NCBI RefSeq assembly: GCF_019930585.1
Contig: NZ_CP082839.1
Coordinates: 2,352,001 to 2,416,000 of the forward strand
Reading direction: 5' to 3'
Origin: Sphingomonas nostoxanthinifaciens
GTDB taxonomy: Bacteria; Pseudomonadota; Alphaproteobacteria; Sphingomonadales; Sphingomonadaceae
Length of the DNA stretch: 64,000 nucleotides
In this document: piece by piece, positions 1 to 8,935 of the stretch
How the letters are laid out: each line of letters opens with the position of its first letter
How positions within the stretch are numbered: the stretch's first letter is position 1
Program-made: the position numbers and the translations under genes
The notes under the pieces: generated by a model
Databases searched by the model: none
What the model was told of the DNA's origin: nothing
The model's input: the letters and a program-made list of their open reading frames with translations, nothing else

Positions 1-866
1 TTGCGGACGATGTCGGCGGAGGTCGGCGCGCGATCGTTCAGCATCGCGCAGCCGACCGCGCAGTCGACCCGGATGTCGAGCTGGTTGAGGCGGACCGGCG
101 TCGCCAGCGTCGCCTGCAGCCGGCGCGCGGCATGGAGCGCGTCGCCCGGCCCATCGACCAGCTTCATCAGCACGCCGAATTCGTTGCCGGCGATCCGCGC
201 CAGCATGTCGCCCTCGCGCAATGCCGAGACCAGCCGGCGCGCGACGGTGATGATGAGTTCGTCGCCCGCCAGCGAGCCGATGCTCTCGTTGATGCGGCTG
301 AAGCGGACGAGATCGAGCGCCAGCACGGCGAACGTCTCCTGCCCCTCGTCGGGCTCGATCGCGGCGTCGATCGCCTCGCCGAACGCAAGGCGATTGGGCA
401 GGCCGGTCAGGCTGTCGTGCAGCATCTCGGCGCGGAGCGAGCGCGCCGTCTCGACCTCGGCGGTGCGATCGACCAGGCTCAGCATCGCGCGCCGGGCGTG
501 CGGCCCATATTCCGGCATGCGCGACAGATGTGCCCGGAAGTGGCGCCCCCCTACCCCCGGCTGCTGCCACAGCAGATCCTCGCGCTCGGCATCGCCGGTC
601 AGGAACCGCTGGAGCGCGAAGGCCAGCACGTCGGTCGCGGGTGAGGCCGCTGAACCCAGGACAGCGCGATCGAACGCCGCATTGGATGCGCGCAGCCGTG
701 GCTCGCTGTCTTCCAAGACCACCACCGCGGCGGGGATATGGATCGCATCGAGATAATATTGGCGAAGATCGGAAATTGCGGAGCCGGCTGTGGCGGCGCA
801 GGCGGGGAACGCCGCCCGCCAGCGCGGCGGATCGCAGGCGCCGCGGCTGATCCGACTGTAATACAT
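1..866 (-). CDS. GGDEF-domain signalling protein, C-terminus outside window
   Basis: The minus-strand frame opens at an ATG at 866, 26 bases after the parC stop, and is still open at base 1. Residues about 35-140 look like a PAS-type sensory segment (AAVVVLEDSEPRLRASN region). A GGDEF domain follows, starting with the typical LTGLPNRLAF motif and continuing through ALDLVRFSRINES and GDELI. The signature loop reads ARIAGNEFGV, so the catalytic GG(D/E)EF is AGNEF. From family knowledge this weakens or removes diguanylate cyclase activity. Such degenerate domains often sit before an EAL phosphodiesterase domain; whether an EAL domain follows lies outside the window. No strong ribosome binding site is seen and the frame is open further upstream, so the start is uncertain. 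Confidence 0.8.
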   Translation of the reverse strand, partial: MYYSRISRGACDPPRWRAAFPACAATAGSAISDLRQYYLDAIHIPAAVVVLEDSEPRLRASNAAFDRAVLGSAASPATDVLAFALQRFLTGDAEREDLLWQQPGVGGRHFRAHLSRMPEYGPHARRAMLSLVDRTAEVETARSLRAEMLHDSLTGLPNRLAFGEAIDAAIEPDEGQETFAVLALDLVRFSRINESIGSLAGDELIITVARRLVSALREGDMLARIAGNEFGVLMKLVDGPGDALHAARRLQATLATPVRLNQLDIRVDCAVGCAMLNDRAPTSADIVR

Positions 867-891
867 CGCAATATTCGCTACTGCGGAAAGG

Positions 892-3159
892 TTAAGCTTC
901 CGTTTGTCTAACTTCGGTCAGGCTTCCGAAGCGATTGTCGCGGGGAAAGCCGGTCGGCGGCATCCGGCCGGCCGCGCCGCGCGCCGCGCGCCACGCGCTG
1001 AGATCGGCCTCGGTCCGCACCCGTCCGCTACCGCCGCCCATCGGCCACGACAGGCCGGCGGCGAACACGAACGTCACCACGTCGGAGAGGCCACCTTCGC
1101 GATAGCGCTGGATCTGCGTCCCCTGCCCGCGCACCATCTCGGGCAGCTCGGCGAGCGGGAAGACCAGCAATTTGCGATTGTCGCCGATCGCCGCGACATA
1201 ATCGTGATCGGTCGCGATCGGCCGCGCGACCTTCAGCTTGGCGCCCGCGCGGACGTTGACCACCTGCCGCCCCTTGCGCGTCTCCGCGACGATCTCGCGC
1301 GCGGCGGCGACGAAGCCCTTGCCGTCGCTCGCCGCCAGCAGCAGTCGCTCCTCCGCGCGCAGCGGCAGCAAAGCGAGAACGCCCGCATCGGCCTCGAGAT
1401 CGATCATCAGCCGCACCGGCTCGCCGAAACCGCGACCGCCGGGCAGCCGATCGGATCCCAGGGTGTACACGCGGCCCGTATCGGCGATCAGCAGCAATTT
1501 GTCGGTGGTCTGCGCGTGGAAGGCGAAGGCGGGGCCGTCGCCCTCCTTGAACTTCAGCGTCTCGGCCGAAGCGAGATCGGTATGGCCCTTCATCGCGCGG
1601 ATCCAGCCGCGCTGCGACAGGATGACGGTGATCGGCTCGCGCTCGATCATCGCCTCCAGCGGGATTTCGCGCGCCGGCCCCTGCTCCTCGATCGTGGTGC
1701 GGCGGCGGCCAAGCTCGGTCTCGGGAGCATAGCGCTCGCGCAGCTTGGCGAGATCGCGCTTGAGCCGCGTGCGCTGGCGCGCCGGGCTGCCGATCAGCTC
1801 CGCCAGTCCCTGCGCTTCCTTGTCGAGCTGCGCGCGCTCCTTGCGCAGCTCCATCTCCTCCAGCTTGCGCAAGGAGCGCAGCCGCATGTTGAGGATCGCC
1901 TCGGCCTGTCGGTCGCTCAGCTCGAATTCGGCCATCAGCACGGGCTTTGGCTCGTCTTCCTCACGGATGATCTGAATGACCCGGTCGAGGTTCAGATAGG
2001 TGACGAGATAGCCGTCGAGCAGCTCGACCCGGTCCGCGATCCGGTCCATCCGGTGCTGCGAGCGCTTGAGCAGAACCTCGAACTGGTGATCGATCCAGCC
2101 TGCAAGTGCCTGTTTCAGCGACATGACGCGCGGCGTGCGCTCCTTGTCGAGCACGTTGAGGTTGAGCGATACGCGCGTTTCGAGCTCGGTCAGTCGAAAC
2201 AGGCTGTCCATCAATGTCTGCGGATCGACCGTGCGGCTGCGCGGCTCCAGCACGATGCGGATCGCGGCGTCGCTCTCGTCGCGCACGTCGGCGAGGATCG
2301 GCAATTTCTTGTCGTTGATGAGGCCGGCGATCTGCTCGATCAGCTTGGCCTTGGGCACCTGGTACGGGATCTCGCTGACCACCGCGACCCACGTGCCGCG
2401 CCCCTGATCCTCGATCGACCAGCGCGCCCGCACGCGAAAGCCGCCGCGCCCGGTGGCATAGGCCTCGGCGATCGCCGCCGGGCTGTCGACGACGATGCCG
2501 CCGGTGGGGAAATCCGGTCCGGTAACGAAGCGCATCAACTCGCGCGGATCGCCCTCGGGCTGGTCGATCAGGTGGACGGCGGCATCGACCAGTTCGGCCA
2601 GATTGTGCGGCGGGATCGATGTCGCCATGCCGACCGCGATGCCGGCGGCGCCGTTGGCGAGCAAATTGGGGAACAGGCCGGGGAAGACCTCCGGCTCCTC
2701 TTCCTCACCATTGTAGGTCGGGCGGAAGGCGACGGTCGCCTCGTCCAGACCCTCCATCAGCAGGATCGCCGCCTGCGTCAGCCGCGCCTCGGTATAGCGC
2801 ATCGCCGCGGCGTTATCGCCGTCAACATTGCCGAAATTGCCCTGCCCGTCGACCAGCGGGTAACGCAACGCGAACGGCTGGGCGAGCCGCACCATCGCAT
2901 CGTAGATCGAGGCATCGCCGTGCGGGTGATATTTGCCCATCACGTCGCCGACGACGCGCGCGCATTTCTTGTACCCCGACGCCGGATCCAGCCGCAGCAG
3001 CCGCATGCCCCACAACAGCCGGCGGTGGACCGGCTTCAACCCGTCGCGCACGTCGGGCAGCGAGCGCGCGGTGATCGTGGACAGCGCGTAGACGAGGTAA
3101 CGCTCGGACAGGGCACTGTCGAAGGGCGCGTCGACGATCTGGTCGGATGTGTCGGTCAT
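892..3159 (-). CDS. parC: DNA topoisomerase IV subunit A
   Basis: Type IIA topoisomerase breakage-reunion subunit that, with ParE, decatenates daughter chromosomes. The N-terminus has the GyrA/ParC core ([24 protein letters not shown]). The catalytic tyrosine is Tyr122 in [10 protein letters not shown]. The coiled-coil tower and a C-terminal beta-pinwheel region follow. The length of 755 residues and the lack of a GyrA box fit ParC rather than GyrA. I chose the ATG at 3159 (MTDTSDQ) rather than the upstream ATG at 3216, which would add 19 unconserved residues. At the quinolone pocket the sequence is HGDASIYD, so alanine stands where E. coli GyrA has Ser83, and the acidic Asp87 is kept. Confidence 0.95.
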   Translation of the reverse strand: MTDTSDQIVDAPFDSALSERYLVYALSTITARSLPDVRDGLKPVHRRLLWGMRLLRLDPASGYKKCARVVGDVMGKYHPHGDASIYDAMVRLAQPFALRYPLVDGQGNFGNVDGDNAAAMRYTEARLTQAAILLMEGLDEATVAFRPTYNGEEEEPEVFPGLFPNLLANGAAGIAVGMATSIPPHNLAELVDAAVHLIDQPEGDPRELMRFVTGPDFPTGGIVVDSPAAIAEAYATGRGGFRVRARWSIEDQGRGTWVAVVSEIPYQVPKAKLIEQIAGLINDKKLPILADVRDESDAAIRIVLEPRSRTVDPQTLMDSLFRLTELETRVSLNLNVLDKERTPRVMSLKQALAGWIDHQFEVLLKRSQHRMDRIADRVELLDGYLVTYLNLDRVIQIIREEDEPKPVLMAEFELSDRQAEAILNMRLRSLRKLEEMELRKERAQLDKEAQGLAELIGSPARQRTRLKRDLAKLRERYAPETELGRRRTTIEEQGPAREIPLEAMIEREPITVILSQRGWIRAMKGHTDLASAETLKFKEGDGPAFAFHAQTTDKLLLIADTGRVYTLGSDRLPGGRGFGEPVRLMIDLEADAGVLALLPLRAEERLLLAASDGKGFVAAAREIVAETRKGRQVVNVRAGAKLKVARPIATDHDYVAAIGDNRKLLVFPLAELPEMVRGQGTQIQRYREGGLSDVVTFVFAAGLSWPMGGGSGRVRTEADLSAWRAARGAAGRMPPTGFPRDNRFGSLTEVRQTEA

Positions 3160-3257
3160 CGCCGATCCGGTTAGCAGCGGCAGGAACAAAGCGCGAGTGC
3201 CGGAACCGCCGCGCATCTCGCGGTTTGATTCACGTTCGCAACGACGGGGATCGCATC

Positions 3258-4178
3258 ATGGCCGCGCGCGCCTACTGGCAGGGGCAGATCAGGCTGGCCT
3301 TGGTCTCCATTCCGGTCGAGATCTACTCGGCCACGCGCGCCGGCGCGTCGATCGCGTTCAACCAGATCCACGAACCGTCGGGCAAGCGCATCAAATATGA
3401 GAAGGTCGCGCCCGGCATCGGCCCGGTCGATCCCGAGGAGATCGTGAAGGGTTTCCAATATGAGAAGGGCAAATATGTCCTCCTCAACGACGAGGAGATC
3501 GAGGGGGTCAAGCTGGAGAGCAAGAAGACGCTCGAACTGACCCAGTTCGTCGATCAGAGCGAGATCGACGCCATCTATTACGACAAGCCTTATTATGTCG
3601 TGCCCGCCGACGATCTGGCCGAGGAGGCCTTCATCGTACTGCACGAGGCGCTGCGCCGGCAGAAGAAGATCGGGCTCGGCCAGCTCGCGCTGCGCGGCCG
3701 CGAATATGTCGTCAGCCTCAAGCCGTGCGGGCGCGGCATGGTACTGGAGACGCTGCGCTATTCGGATGAAGTCAACAAGGCGGTCAGCTACTTCCGCGAC
3801 ATTCCCGACACCAAGCCTGAAGAGGATCTGCTCGATCTGGCGACGACCCTGATCGAGAAGAAGAGCGCCAAGTTCGACGCGTCGGACTATCACGACCGCT
3901 ATGTCGACGCGCTCAAGGAGCTGATCGAGCGCAAGCGCAAGGGCAAGACGATCGAGGCCGACGAGGAGCCCGCGGCGCAGTCGCGCGGCTCGAACGTGGT
4001 CGACCTGATGGCGGCGCTCAAGCGCAGCCTCGAGAAGGGCGGGAAGGCGGCGGCGAATGATGGCGACGACGAGCCCGCGCCGACGAAGACGCGTGCGGCC
4101 AAGCCGGCCGCTGCCAAGAAGGCAGCGGCGAAGCCCGCCGCACGCAAGCCGGCTGCGCGCAAACGAGCGGCGGGATGA
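3258..4178 (+). CDS. ku: Non-homologous end joining protein Ku
   Basis: Bacterial Ku binds broken DNA ends as a homodimer and recruits LigD. The 306-residue protein begins MAARAYWQGQIRLALVSIPV, the canonical Ku start, and carries the Ku core (FNQIHEPSGKRIKYEK, YYVVPADDLAEEAFIVLHEAL). After about residue 255 the C-terminus turns into a Lys/Ala/Pro-rich tail (AAKKAAAKPAARKPAARKR). Such tails in other bacterial Ku proteins bind DNA. The ATG at 3258 is preceded by GGGGA at 3246-3250. ligD lies downstream on the same strand after a repeat-filled gap of 127 bases, so the two probably act, and may be expressed, together. Confidence 0.95.
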   Translation: MAARAYWQGQIRLALVSIPVEIYSATRAGASIAFNQIHEPSGKRIKYEKVAPGIGPVDPEEIVKGFQYEKGKYVLLNDEEIEGVKLESKKTLELTQFVDQSEIDAIYYDKPYYVVPADDLAEEAFIVLHEALRRQKKIGLGQLALRGREYVVSLKPCGRGMVLETLRYSDEVNKAVSYFRDIPDTKPEEDLLDLATTLIEKKSAKFDASDYHDRYVDALKELIERKRKGKTIEADEEPAAQSRGSNVVDLMAALKRSLEKGGKAAANDGDDEPAPTKTRAAKPAAAKKAAAKPAARKPAARKRAAG

Positions 4179-4185
4179 TCCTCGC

Positions 4186-4302
4186 CCAACCTCTCCCTCT
4201 CCCACAGGGAGAGGGTCGGGGTGAGGGGTTCCCACGTCGCCAGCGTGCACTTCGGCTGCACCGTTGCACCCCCTCACCCAACCCTCTCCCCACGGGAGAG
4301 CG
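4186..4302. repeat. Intergenic inverted-repeat element between ku and ligD
   Basis: The gap between ku and ligD is filled by a repeat-like unit. It opens with CCTCTCCCTCTCCCACAGGG, continues as GAGAGGGTCGGGGTGAGGGG, and is closed by a complementary arm that reads CCCCCTCACCCAACCCTCTC. The first half also folds on itself (CCCTCTCCC / GGGAGAGGG). This type is common between genes in many proteobacteria. It could form a long hairpin in a ku-ligD transcript and act as a terminator or processing site. No Shine-Dalgarno sequence for ligD separates clearly from it. Confidence 0.75.
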
Positions 4303-4305
4303 CTG

Positions 4306-6891
4306 ATGGCCCGTAAGGCAGCCACCACCGCCGCCGATCCGCTCGCGACCTACAACGCCAAGCGCGACTTCACCCAGACGGCCGAGCCCGCCGGCACGCT
4401 CGCCAGCGACGGCGGCCACCTCTTCATGGTGCAGAAGCACGACGCCACCCGCCTCCACTGGGATTTTCGGCTGGAACTCGACGGCGTGCTGAAAAGCTGG
4501 GCGGTGACGCGCGGCCCCTCGCTCGATCCCGACGACAAGAGGCTGGCGGTGCGGACCGAGGATCACCCCCTCTCCTACGCCACGTTCGAGGGCACGATCC
4601 CCAAGGGCCAATATGGCGGCGGCACGGTGATGTTGTGGGATCGCGGCACGTGGACGCCGGTGCCCGGCAAGGATCCGCGCAAGACGCTCGCCGAGGGTCA
4701 TCTCCACTTCACGCTCGATGGCGCGCGGATGAAGGGCGAATGGCTGATGATCCGGCTGAAGCCGCGCGGGAACGAGAAGCACGAAAACTGGCTGCTGCGG
4801 AAGATCGCCGACGACCATGCCGGCGGCAGCGGCGATCTGGTCGACCGCGCGCTCACCTCGGTCACGACCGGCCGCACCATGGCGGAGATCGCACAGGGCA
4901 AAGGTGGCGCCCGCGAATGGCAGTCGAAACAGGGAGATGCACTGGGTTCTTCGGAAGTTGTGGCATCCCCTCCTTCGTCATCCCGACGAACGTCGGGATC
5001 CAGGTCGCGGAGCGCCCGGAAAAGCGACCACGCCGCCGTCCTGGATCCCGGCCTGCGCCGGGCTGACGAGAAGAACAGCGCCATGCCCGTCTTCCAGGCA
5101 CCCCAACTCGCCACGCTGGTGGATCACGTCCCGACCGGCACGGAATGGCTGCACGAGGTGAAATATGACGGCTACCGCACGCTGATCGCGGTCGGCGGCG
5201 GCACGGCCAAAGCCTATACGCGCACCGGGCTCGACTGGTCGGATCGGTTCGGCCCAGTCGTCGCCGCCGCGGCGGCCCTGCCCCATGCGGCGCTGATCGA
5301 CGGCGAGGTCGTCGCGCTCGACAAGGATGGCCGACCCAGCTTCCAGGCGCTGCAGGCGAGCCTCAAGGACGGCAGCGGCACGCTCGCTTACTTCGCGTTC
5401 GACCTGCTGTCGCTCGACGGCGAGGATCTGACCGCCCTCCCCAATGTCGCGCGCAAGGAGCGGCTGGCGGCGCTGTTGAAGGGTGTCGTGGCCCCGCTCC
5501 ATTATTCAGATCATATCACAGGAAATGGCGAGAAGCTGTTCGAAAGGCTGTGCAAGGAAGGGATGGAAGGCGTCATCTCCAAGCGCGCCGACGCCCCCTA
5601 TCGCGTCGGCCGCCGCACCCAGAGCTGGCTCAAGATCAAATGCCTGCGCCGGCAGGAATTCGTCATCGTCGGCTGGACGCCGAGTGACAAGGGTCGCGGT
5701 TTCCGGTCGTTGCTGCTCGGCGTGCACGATGGCGACGCGCTGCGTTATGCCGGCAAGGTCGGCACCGGCTTCGACATGAAGACGATCGACCTGCTGCTCG
5801 ATCGCATGACGCCGCTCGCGCGCAAGACCGCGCCGGTCGCGGCGCCGCGCGCGGCGGTGCGCGGCGCGCACTGGATCACGCCGCAGCTTGTCGCCGAGAT
5901 CGCCTTCACCGAGGTGACCGACGAAGGCGTGCTGCGCCACCCGAGCTTCATCGCGCTGCGTGACGACAAGCCGCAGGCCGAGGTGGTGCTCGAAACGCCG
6001 CTGCCTGCCCCCAGCGCGACGACGCCCGACATGGCTGGGGTCACGATCACCAATCCCGATCGCGTCATCTATCCGGAGAGCGGCATCACCAAGGGCGCGC
6101 TGGCGGACTATTACGCCCGCCTCGCCGATCCGATCCTTGACTGGCTGGGCGATCGCCCGACCAGCCTCGTCCGCTGCCCGCAGGGGCGCGCCAAGCAATG
6201 CTTCTTCCAGAAGCACGATGCCGGCAGCTTCGGCGATGCCGTGCGCCACGTGCCGATCCGCGAGAAGGACGGGCATGACGAGCCCTATCTCTATCTCGAC
6301 GATGCGCGCGGGCTGCTCACCTGCGTCCAGATGGGCGCGATCGAGTTTCACGGCTGGGGCTCGAAGGTCGCCGATGTGGAGAAGCCCGACAGGCTGGTGT
6401 TCGATCTCGATCCCGACGAGGGGCTGGGCTTCGTCGAGGTGCGCCACGCCGCCATGCAGTTACGCGACGTGCTGGGCGAGATGGGGCTGGCGAGCTGGCC
6501 GATGCTGTCGGGCGGCAAGGGCGTCCACGTCGTCGTGCCGCTCGACGCCGGCCGGGCATGGCCCGAGGTGAAGGATTTCGCCAACCGCTTCGCGCTCGCG
6601 ATCAGCGAGGCGCATCCGAAACGCTTCACCGCCAACATGAAGAAGGTCGAGCGGCGCGGCCGCATCTTCCTCGACTGGCTGCGCAACCAGCGTGGCGCGA
6701 CCGCGGTCATGCCCTATACCGCGCGGGCGCGGCCCAACGCACCGGTAGCGGCGCCGGTCGGCTGGGACGAGCTGGAGACGATCGACACCGCCGCGCGCTT
6801 CACCATCGCCGACGCGGCCGAATTGCTCGATCGCGCCGCCGGGCCGCTGCGCGACTGGGGCCGCGCGCAGCAGCGCCTGCCCGACCTCTAG
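4306..6891 (+). CDS. ligD: Multifunctional DNA ligase D (phosphoesterase-ligase-polymerase)
   Basis: ATP-dependent end-joining ligase of 861 residues in the order phosphoesterase, ligase, polymerase. The N-terminal 3'-phosphoesterase spans about residues 15-200 (MVQKHDATRLHWDFRLELDG). The ligase domain has its nucleotidyl lysine in EVKYDGYR (Lys286), a GEVVALD motif, and an OB-fold to about residue 560. The primase-polymerase domain starts near residue 580 (TNPDRVIYPESGITKG) and contains the acidic motif FDLDPDEGLGF. The ATG at 4306 gives MARKAATTAADPL, a better start than 4264. Residues about 223-256, between the phosphoesterase and ligase domains, are encoded by an inserted dispersed repeat read in frame (listed separately). 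The gene ends just before a GC-rich hairpin. Confidence 0.95.
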   Translation: MARKAATTAADPLATYNAKRDFTQTAEPAGTLASDGGHLFMVQKHDATRLHWDFRLELDGVLKSWAVTRGPSLDPDDKRLAVRTEDHPLSYATFEGTIPKGQYGGGTVMLWDRGTWTPVPGKDPRKTLAEGHLHFTLDGARMKGEWLMIRLKPRGNEKHENWLLRKIADDHAGGSGDLVDRALTSVTTGRTMAEIAQGKGGAREWQSKQGDALGSSEVVASPPSSSRRTSGSRSRSARKSDHAAVLDPGLRRADEKNSAMPVFQAPQLATLVDHVPTGTEWLHEVKYDGYRTLIAVGGGTAKAYTRTGLDWSDRFGPVVAAAAALPHAALIDGEVVALDKDGRPSFQALQASLKDGSGTLAYFAFDLLSLDGEDLTALPNVARKERLAALLKGVVAPLHYSDHITGNGEKLFERLCKEGMEGVISKRADAPYRVGRRTQSWLKIKCLRRQEFVIVGWTPSDKGRGFRSLLLGVHDGDALRYAGKVGTGFDMKTIDLLLDRMTPLARKTAPVAAPRAAVRGAHWITPQLVAEIAFTEVTDEGVLRHPSFIALRDDKPQAEVVLETPLPAPSATTPDMAGVTITNPDRVIYPESGITKGALADYYARLADPILDWLGDRPTSLVRCPQGRAKQCFFQKHDAGSFGDAVRHVPIREKDGHDEPYLYLDDARGLLTCVQMGAIEFHGWGSKVADVEKPDRLVFDLDPDEGLGFVEVRHAAMQLRDVLGEMGLASWPMLSGGKGVHVVVPLDAGRAWPEVKDFANRFALAISEAHPKRFTANMKKVERRGRIFLDWLRNQRGATAVMPYTARARPNAPVAAPVGWDELETIDTAARFTIADAAELLDRAAGPLRDWGRAQQRLPDL
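4973..5070. repeat. Dispersed inverted-repeat element read in frame inside ligD
   Basis: The element has a left arm CGTCATCCCGACGAACGTCG followed by GGATCCAGG (4996-5004). A spacer and a right arm beginning CCTGGATCC (5040-5048) then CCGGCCTGCGCCGGG follow. Two local stems are perfect: TCCCGACG/CGTCGGGA (4981-4998) and CCCGGC/GCCGGG (5047-5062). The unit belongs to the same family as those at 46353, 50660 and 56758 (consensus CGTCATCCC..GCGAA..C.GGGATC). The frame stays open and codes for a Ser/Arg-rich stretch without family conservation. Confidence 0.8.
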
Positions 6892-6893
6892 AA

Positions 6894-6914
6894 GCGAGGG
6901 GGCCGCCCCCTCGC
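6894..6914. terminator. GC hairpin after ligD
   Basis: A perfect 9-bp stem GCGAGGGGG/CCCCCTCGC with a 3-base loop starts three bases after the ligD stop. It lacks a T tract, so it is a plausible but weak intrinsic terminator or 3' stabiliser between the convergent ligD and pilus operon ends. Confidence 0.5.
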
Positions 6915-7002
6915 GATGGAATCTCCGACCAACGTACCGGCGATGCGCGCATCATCGCTCGCCGACATTTCCGAAGCGGCCCCCCGCACATGATCCGCGC
7001 GA

Positions 7003-7497
7003 TCAATAGGCGATGCTGAGCGTGACGGTGTCCGAATAGGTGTCGGCCGTCCGGTACGTGCCGGTCGCCGCAGCCGGGACGCTGATGCGGAAGCTCAGAT
7101 CCTTCTGCGTGCCGTCGGCGGTCTGGTCCGTCAGATTGGCGAAGGCAACATTGCCGGTCGTGCCCTGCAAGAGGGTGTAATCCAGGAAGTTGGTCGCGAC
7201 GAGGCCTTTCATCCGGCGTGCACCCGCGGTGACCGAGTTCACTCCATCGTCCGCCGTCACCGAATAGCTGGTGCCATTGGTGCAGGTGAACGATATCGTC
7301 GTTGCCGTCGCGGAAACCGCCTGCGTGTCCGGCGCGATGCTGCCCAGAGCCATGTCTGCCGCATTGCTCCCGGTCGCCAGCGTGCAGCTATTGGGGACGG
7401 TGGCGCTGATGTTGAGCGTCGACGTCGCCGACACCGCATTGGCGGCGGTTGAGAATATTGATCCGGCGATCGTGAGCGCCGCAATTACCTTCTTCAT
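7003..7497 (-). CDS. Csu-type spore coat U domain pilin (major-subunit-like)
   Basis: A 164-residue secreted protein with a signal peptide (MKKVIAALTIAGSIFSTAANA). One spore coat protein U domain follows: NISATVPNSCTLATG at the start, FTCTNGTSYSV in the middle, and the terminal strand DTVTLSIAY. From family knowledge these are subunits of Csu-type (archaic chaperone-usher) pili, with the last strand used for donor-strand exchange. The ATG at 7497 has an AAAGGA site a few bases upstream. It is the last gene of the pilus operon, separated from the preceding adhesin-like gene by 131 bases, so it may also have its own promoter. By size and position it is the best CsuA/B-like candidate. Confidence 0.85.
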   Translation of the reverse strand: MKKVIAALTIAGSIFSTAANAVSATSTLNISATVPNSCTLATGSNAADMALGSIAPDTQAVSATATTISFTCTNGTSYSVTADDGVNSVTAGARRMKGLVATNFLDYTLLQGTTGNVAFANLTDQTADGTQKDLSFRISVPAAATGTYRTADTYSDTVTLSIAY

Positions 7498-7628
7498 TTC
7501 AAATCCTTTGCGTTGAGGAACCGCGGGCGCGGGGCGCGCGAGCGGGCGTTCGCCGGACGGTCGTCGGCCGGACGAAATCTCGGCCATCGCGATGATCCGC
7601 ATGGGCCGGGATGGGGTGGAGGCGCATC

Positions 7629-8606
7629 TCAATATGCGACAGTGACGCGGACCGTGTCCGCGTAGCTGCCGGTCGCAGGCAGGAGCGTGCCGTCGTCGAT
7701 CTTGCCATGAACGCTGGCCAGCACGGCATTGCCGGTGCCGGTCGCACTCACGCCGCCGGCGCCGCCGACGATCCCGGTATCCATCCCGGTTTCGTCCCAG
7801 ACGGTGCCGTCGTCCTTGTACAATTGATAGGGCAGCAGGGCATCGCCGTTCGCCATCTGGCGGTTGCCCCCGGCGATCCGATGCGCCCCATCGCCCAGAT
7901 AGATGGTGTAGGCGGTGCCGCGCACGCAATCGACCGACACGCCGCCAAGGCCCGCCACGTCGCCGGCAACCCGGCCGGTGCCCGGCAGCGTCCCGAACGC
8001 GACCGTCGAGGTCGAGGCGATGCTGCAATACGGCCCGTAGACGACGCTGAGCGCGCCGGTGAAGGCGACGTCCGAGGTCAGCCGACCCGTGCTGCCGTCG
8101 CAGCCATGCCCGTCTGTCGCCAGATAGATCGCGCCGGCAAGCTGGTCGGCATATGTCCCGACCCCGACCTGCGGCTGGGTGGCGAAATGGTCGGCGCGCA
8201 GCGTGCTGCTGGTGTCCAGCGACGTCGCGGTCGCGGACAGCGCGACGATCGTGGTTAGGACGTAACTGCCGTCCGCGATCGCATCGAACGCGCCGCCATT
8301 GTCGCGATAGGTCACCGTATAGCCGATCGCATCGCTGGTGCCCGATCGGACCGCCTGGCGTGAGCCGCCGCCGGTCAGCTTCATGCAGACGTCGATCGTC
8401 TGCGCGTCCGACGATGCCGCGGGGCTGCAGCTGATCTGCACCTGCATGCCGACCTGGGGCGGCGTGGCGTCCACATAGCTGCCGTCCGACGCCGGCAGGG
8501 TCGCCGAGCATGTCCCCAGCGTCGCGGTCTGCGCGGCCGCCGGCGCGGCGCCGAGCAGCATCGCGCCGAACAGGCACAGGCCGGCGAGGACGTTGAGCAG
8601 GCGCAT
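7629..8606 (-). CDS. Two-domain spore coat U protein, CsuE-like tip adhesin
   Basis: A 325-residue protein with a hydrophobic signal peptide (RLLNVLAGLCLFGAMLLGAA, cleavage near AAAQT). Two spore coat U-type domains lie in tandem. The first covers about residues 25-175 (LGTCSATLP...VQISCSP...YLATDGHGC). The second covers about 178-325 (SVVYGPYCSIASTSTVAFGT...VSVDCVRGTAYTIYLGDG) and ends in DTVRVTVAY. Two domains and this length match the CsuE tip adhesin of archaic pili. The ATG at 8606 shares its A with the stop of the upstream short gene (TGATG), so translation is probably coupled. An upstream in-frame ATG at 8714 would overlap that gene and lacks a signal peptide. Confidence 0.85.
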   Translation of the reverse strand: MRLLNVLAGLCLFGAMLLGAAPAAAQTATLGTCSATLPASDGSYVDATPPQVGMQVQISCSPAASSDAQTIDVCMKLTGGGSRQAVRSGTSDAIGYTVTYRDNGGAFDAIADGSYVLTTIVALSATATSLDTSSTLRADHFATQPQVGVGTYADQLAGAIYLATDGHGCDGSTGRLTSDVAFTGALSVVYGPYCSIASTSTVAFGTLPGTGRVAGDVAGLGGVSVDCVRGTAYTIYLGDGAHRIAGGNRQMANGDALLPYQLYKDDGTVWDETGMDTGIVGGAGGVSATGTGNAVLASVHGKIDDGTLLPATGSYADTVRVTVAY

Positions 8607-8935
8607 CAATAGGTCACCGCGACGCGCGCCGATCCGGCGCGGGTCGAGACGTCGAACGGGATGCCGGGCGAGCAATGGACCAGCGGCGCGCCGTGCGCGG
8701 TGGAGATGTCGCACGCGGAGACGAGATCGATCTCGACGAACAGCCGGCCGATCTGGCGCGGCCGCCCCTGCGATCCGCGCCGGGCCGGGCCCAGCATATG
8801 CGATGCGCTGCTGCCCGAAAGCAACGGCACCAAAGTCCGCGACGGGACGACGTCCTGCGCATCGGCCACACCGGCCCAGGCGAGAGCGCCACCGAGCAGG
8901 GCGCGCAGGAGGCGGCGGCGCGCGATCATCGGCAT
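8606..8935 (-). CDS. Very short spore coat U-like secreted protein
   Basis: A 109-residue protein with a signal peptide (RRRLLRALLGGALAWAGVADA). The mature part has the opening of a spore coat U domain (LFVEIDLVSACDIS, then VHCSPGIPFDV). It then jumps directly to a terminal strand GSARVAVTY, so the central half of the normal domain is missing. It sits between the usher (10-base overlap) and the CsuE-like gene (1-base overlap), the place where a minor subunit would be expected. The frame is intact, so it is either a real minimal subunit or an internally deleted pilin. Confidence 0.65.
   Translation of the reverse strand: MPMIARRRLLRALLGGALAWAGVADAQDVVPSRTLVPLLSGSSASHMLGPARRGSQGRPRQIGRLFVEIDLVSACDISTAHGAPLVHCSPGIPFDVSTRAGSARVAVTY

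Noticed and set aside
904..3174. 756-residue plus-strand open frame opposite parC
   Set aside because: Arg/Gln/Asp-rich low-complexity translation typical of antisense to a high-GC gene; parC on the other strand is unmistakable.
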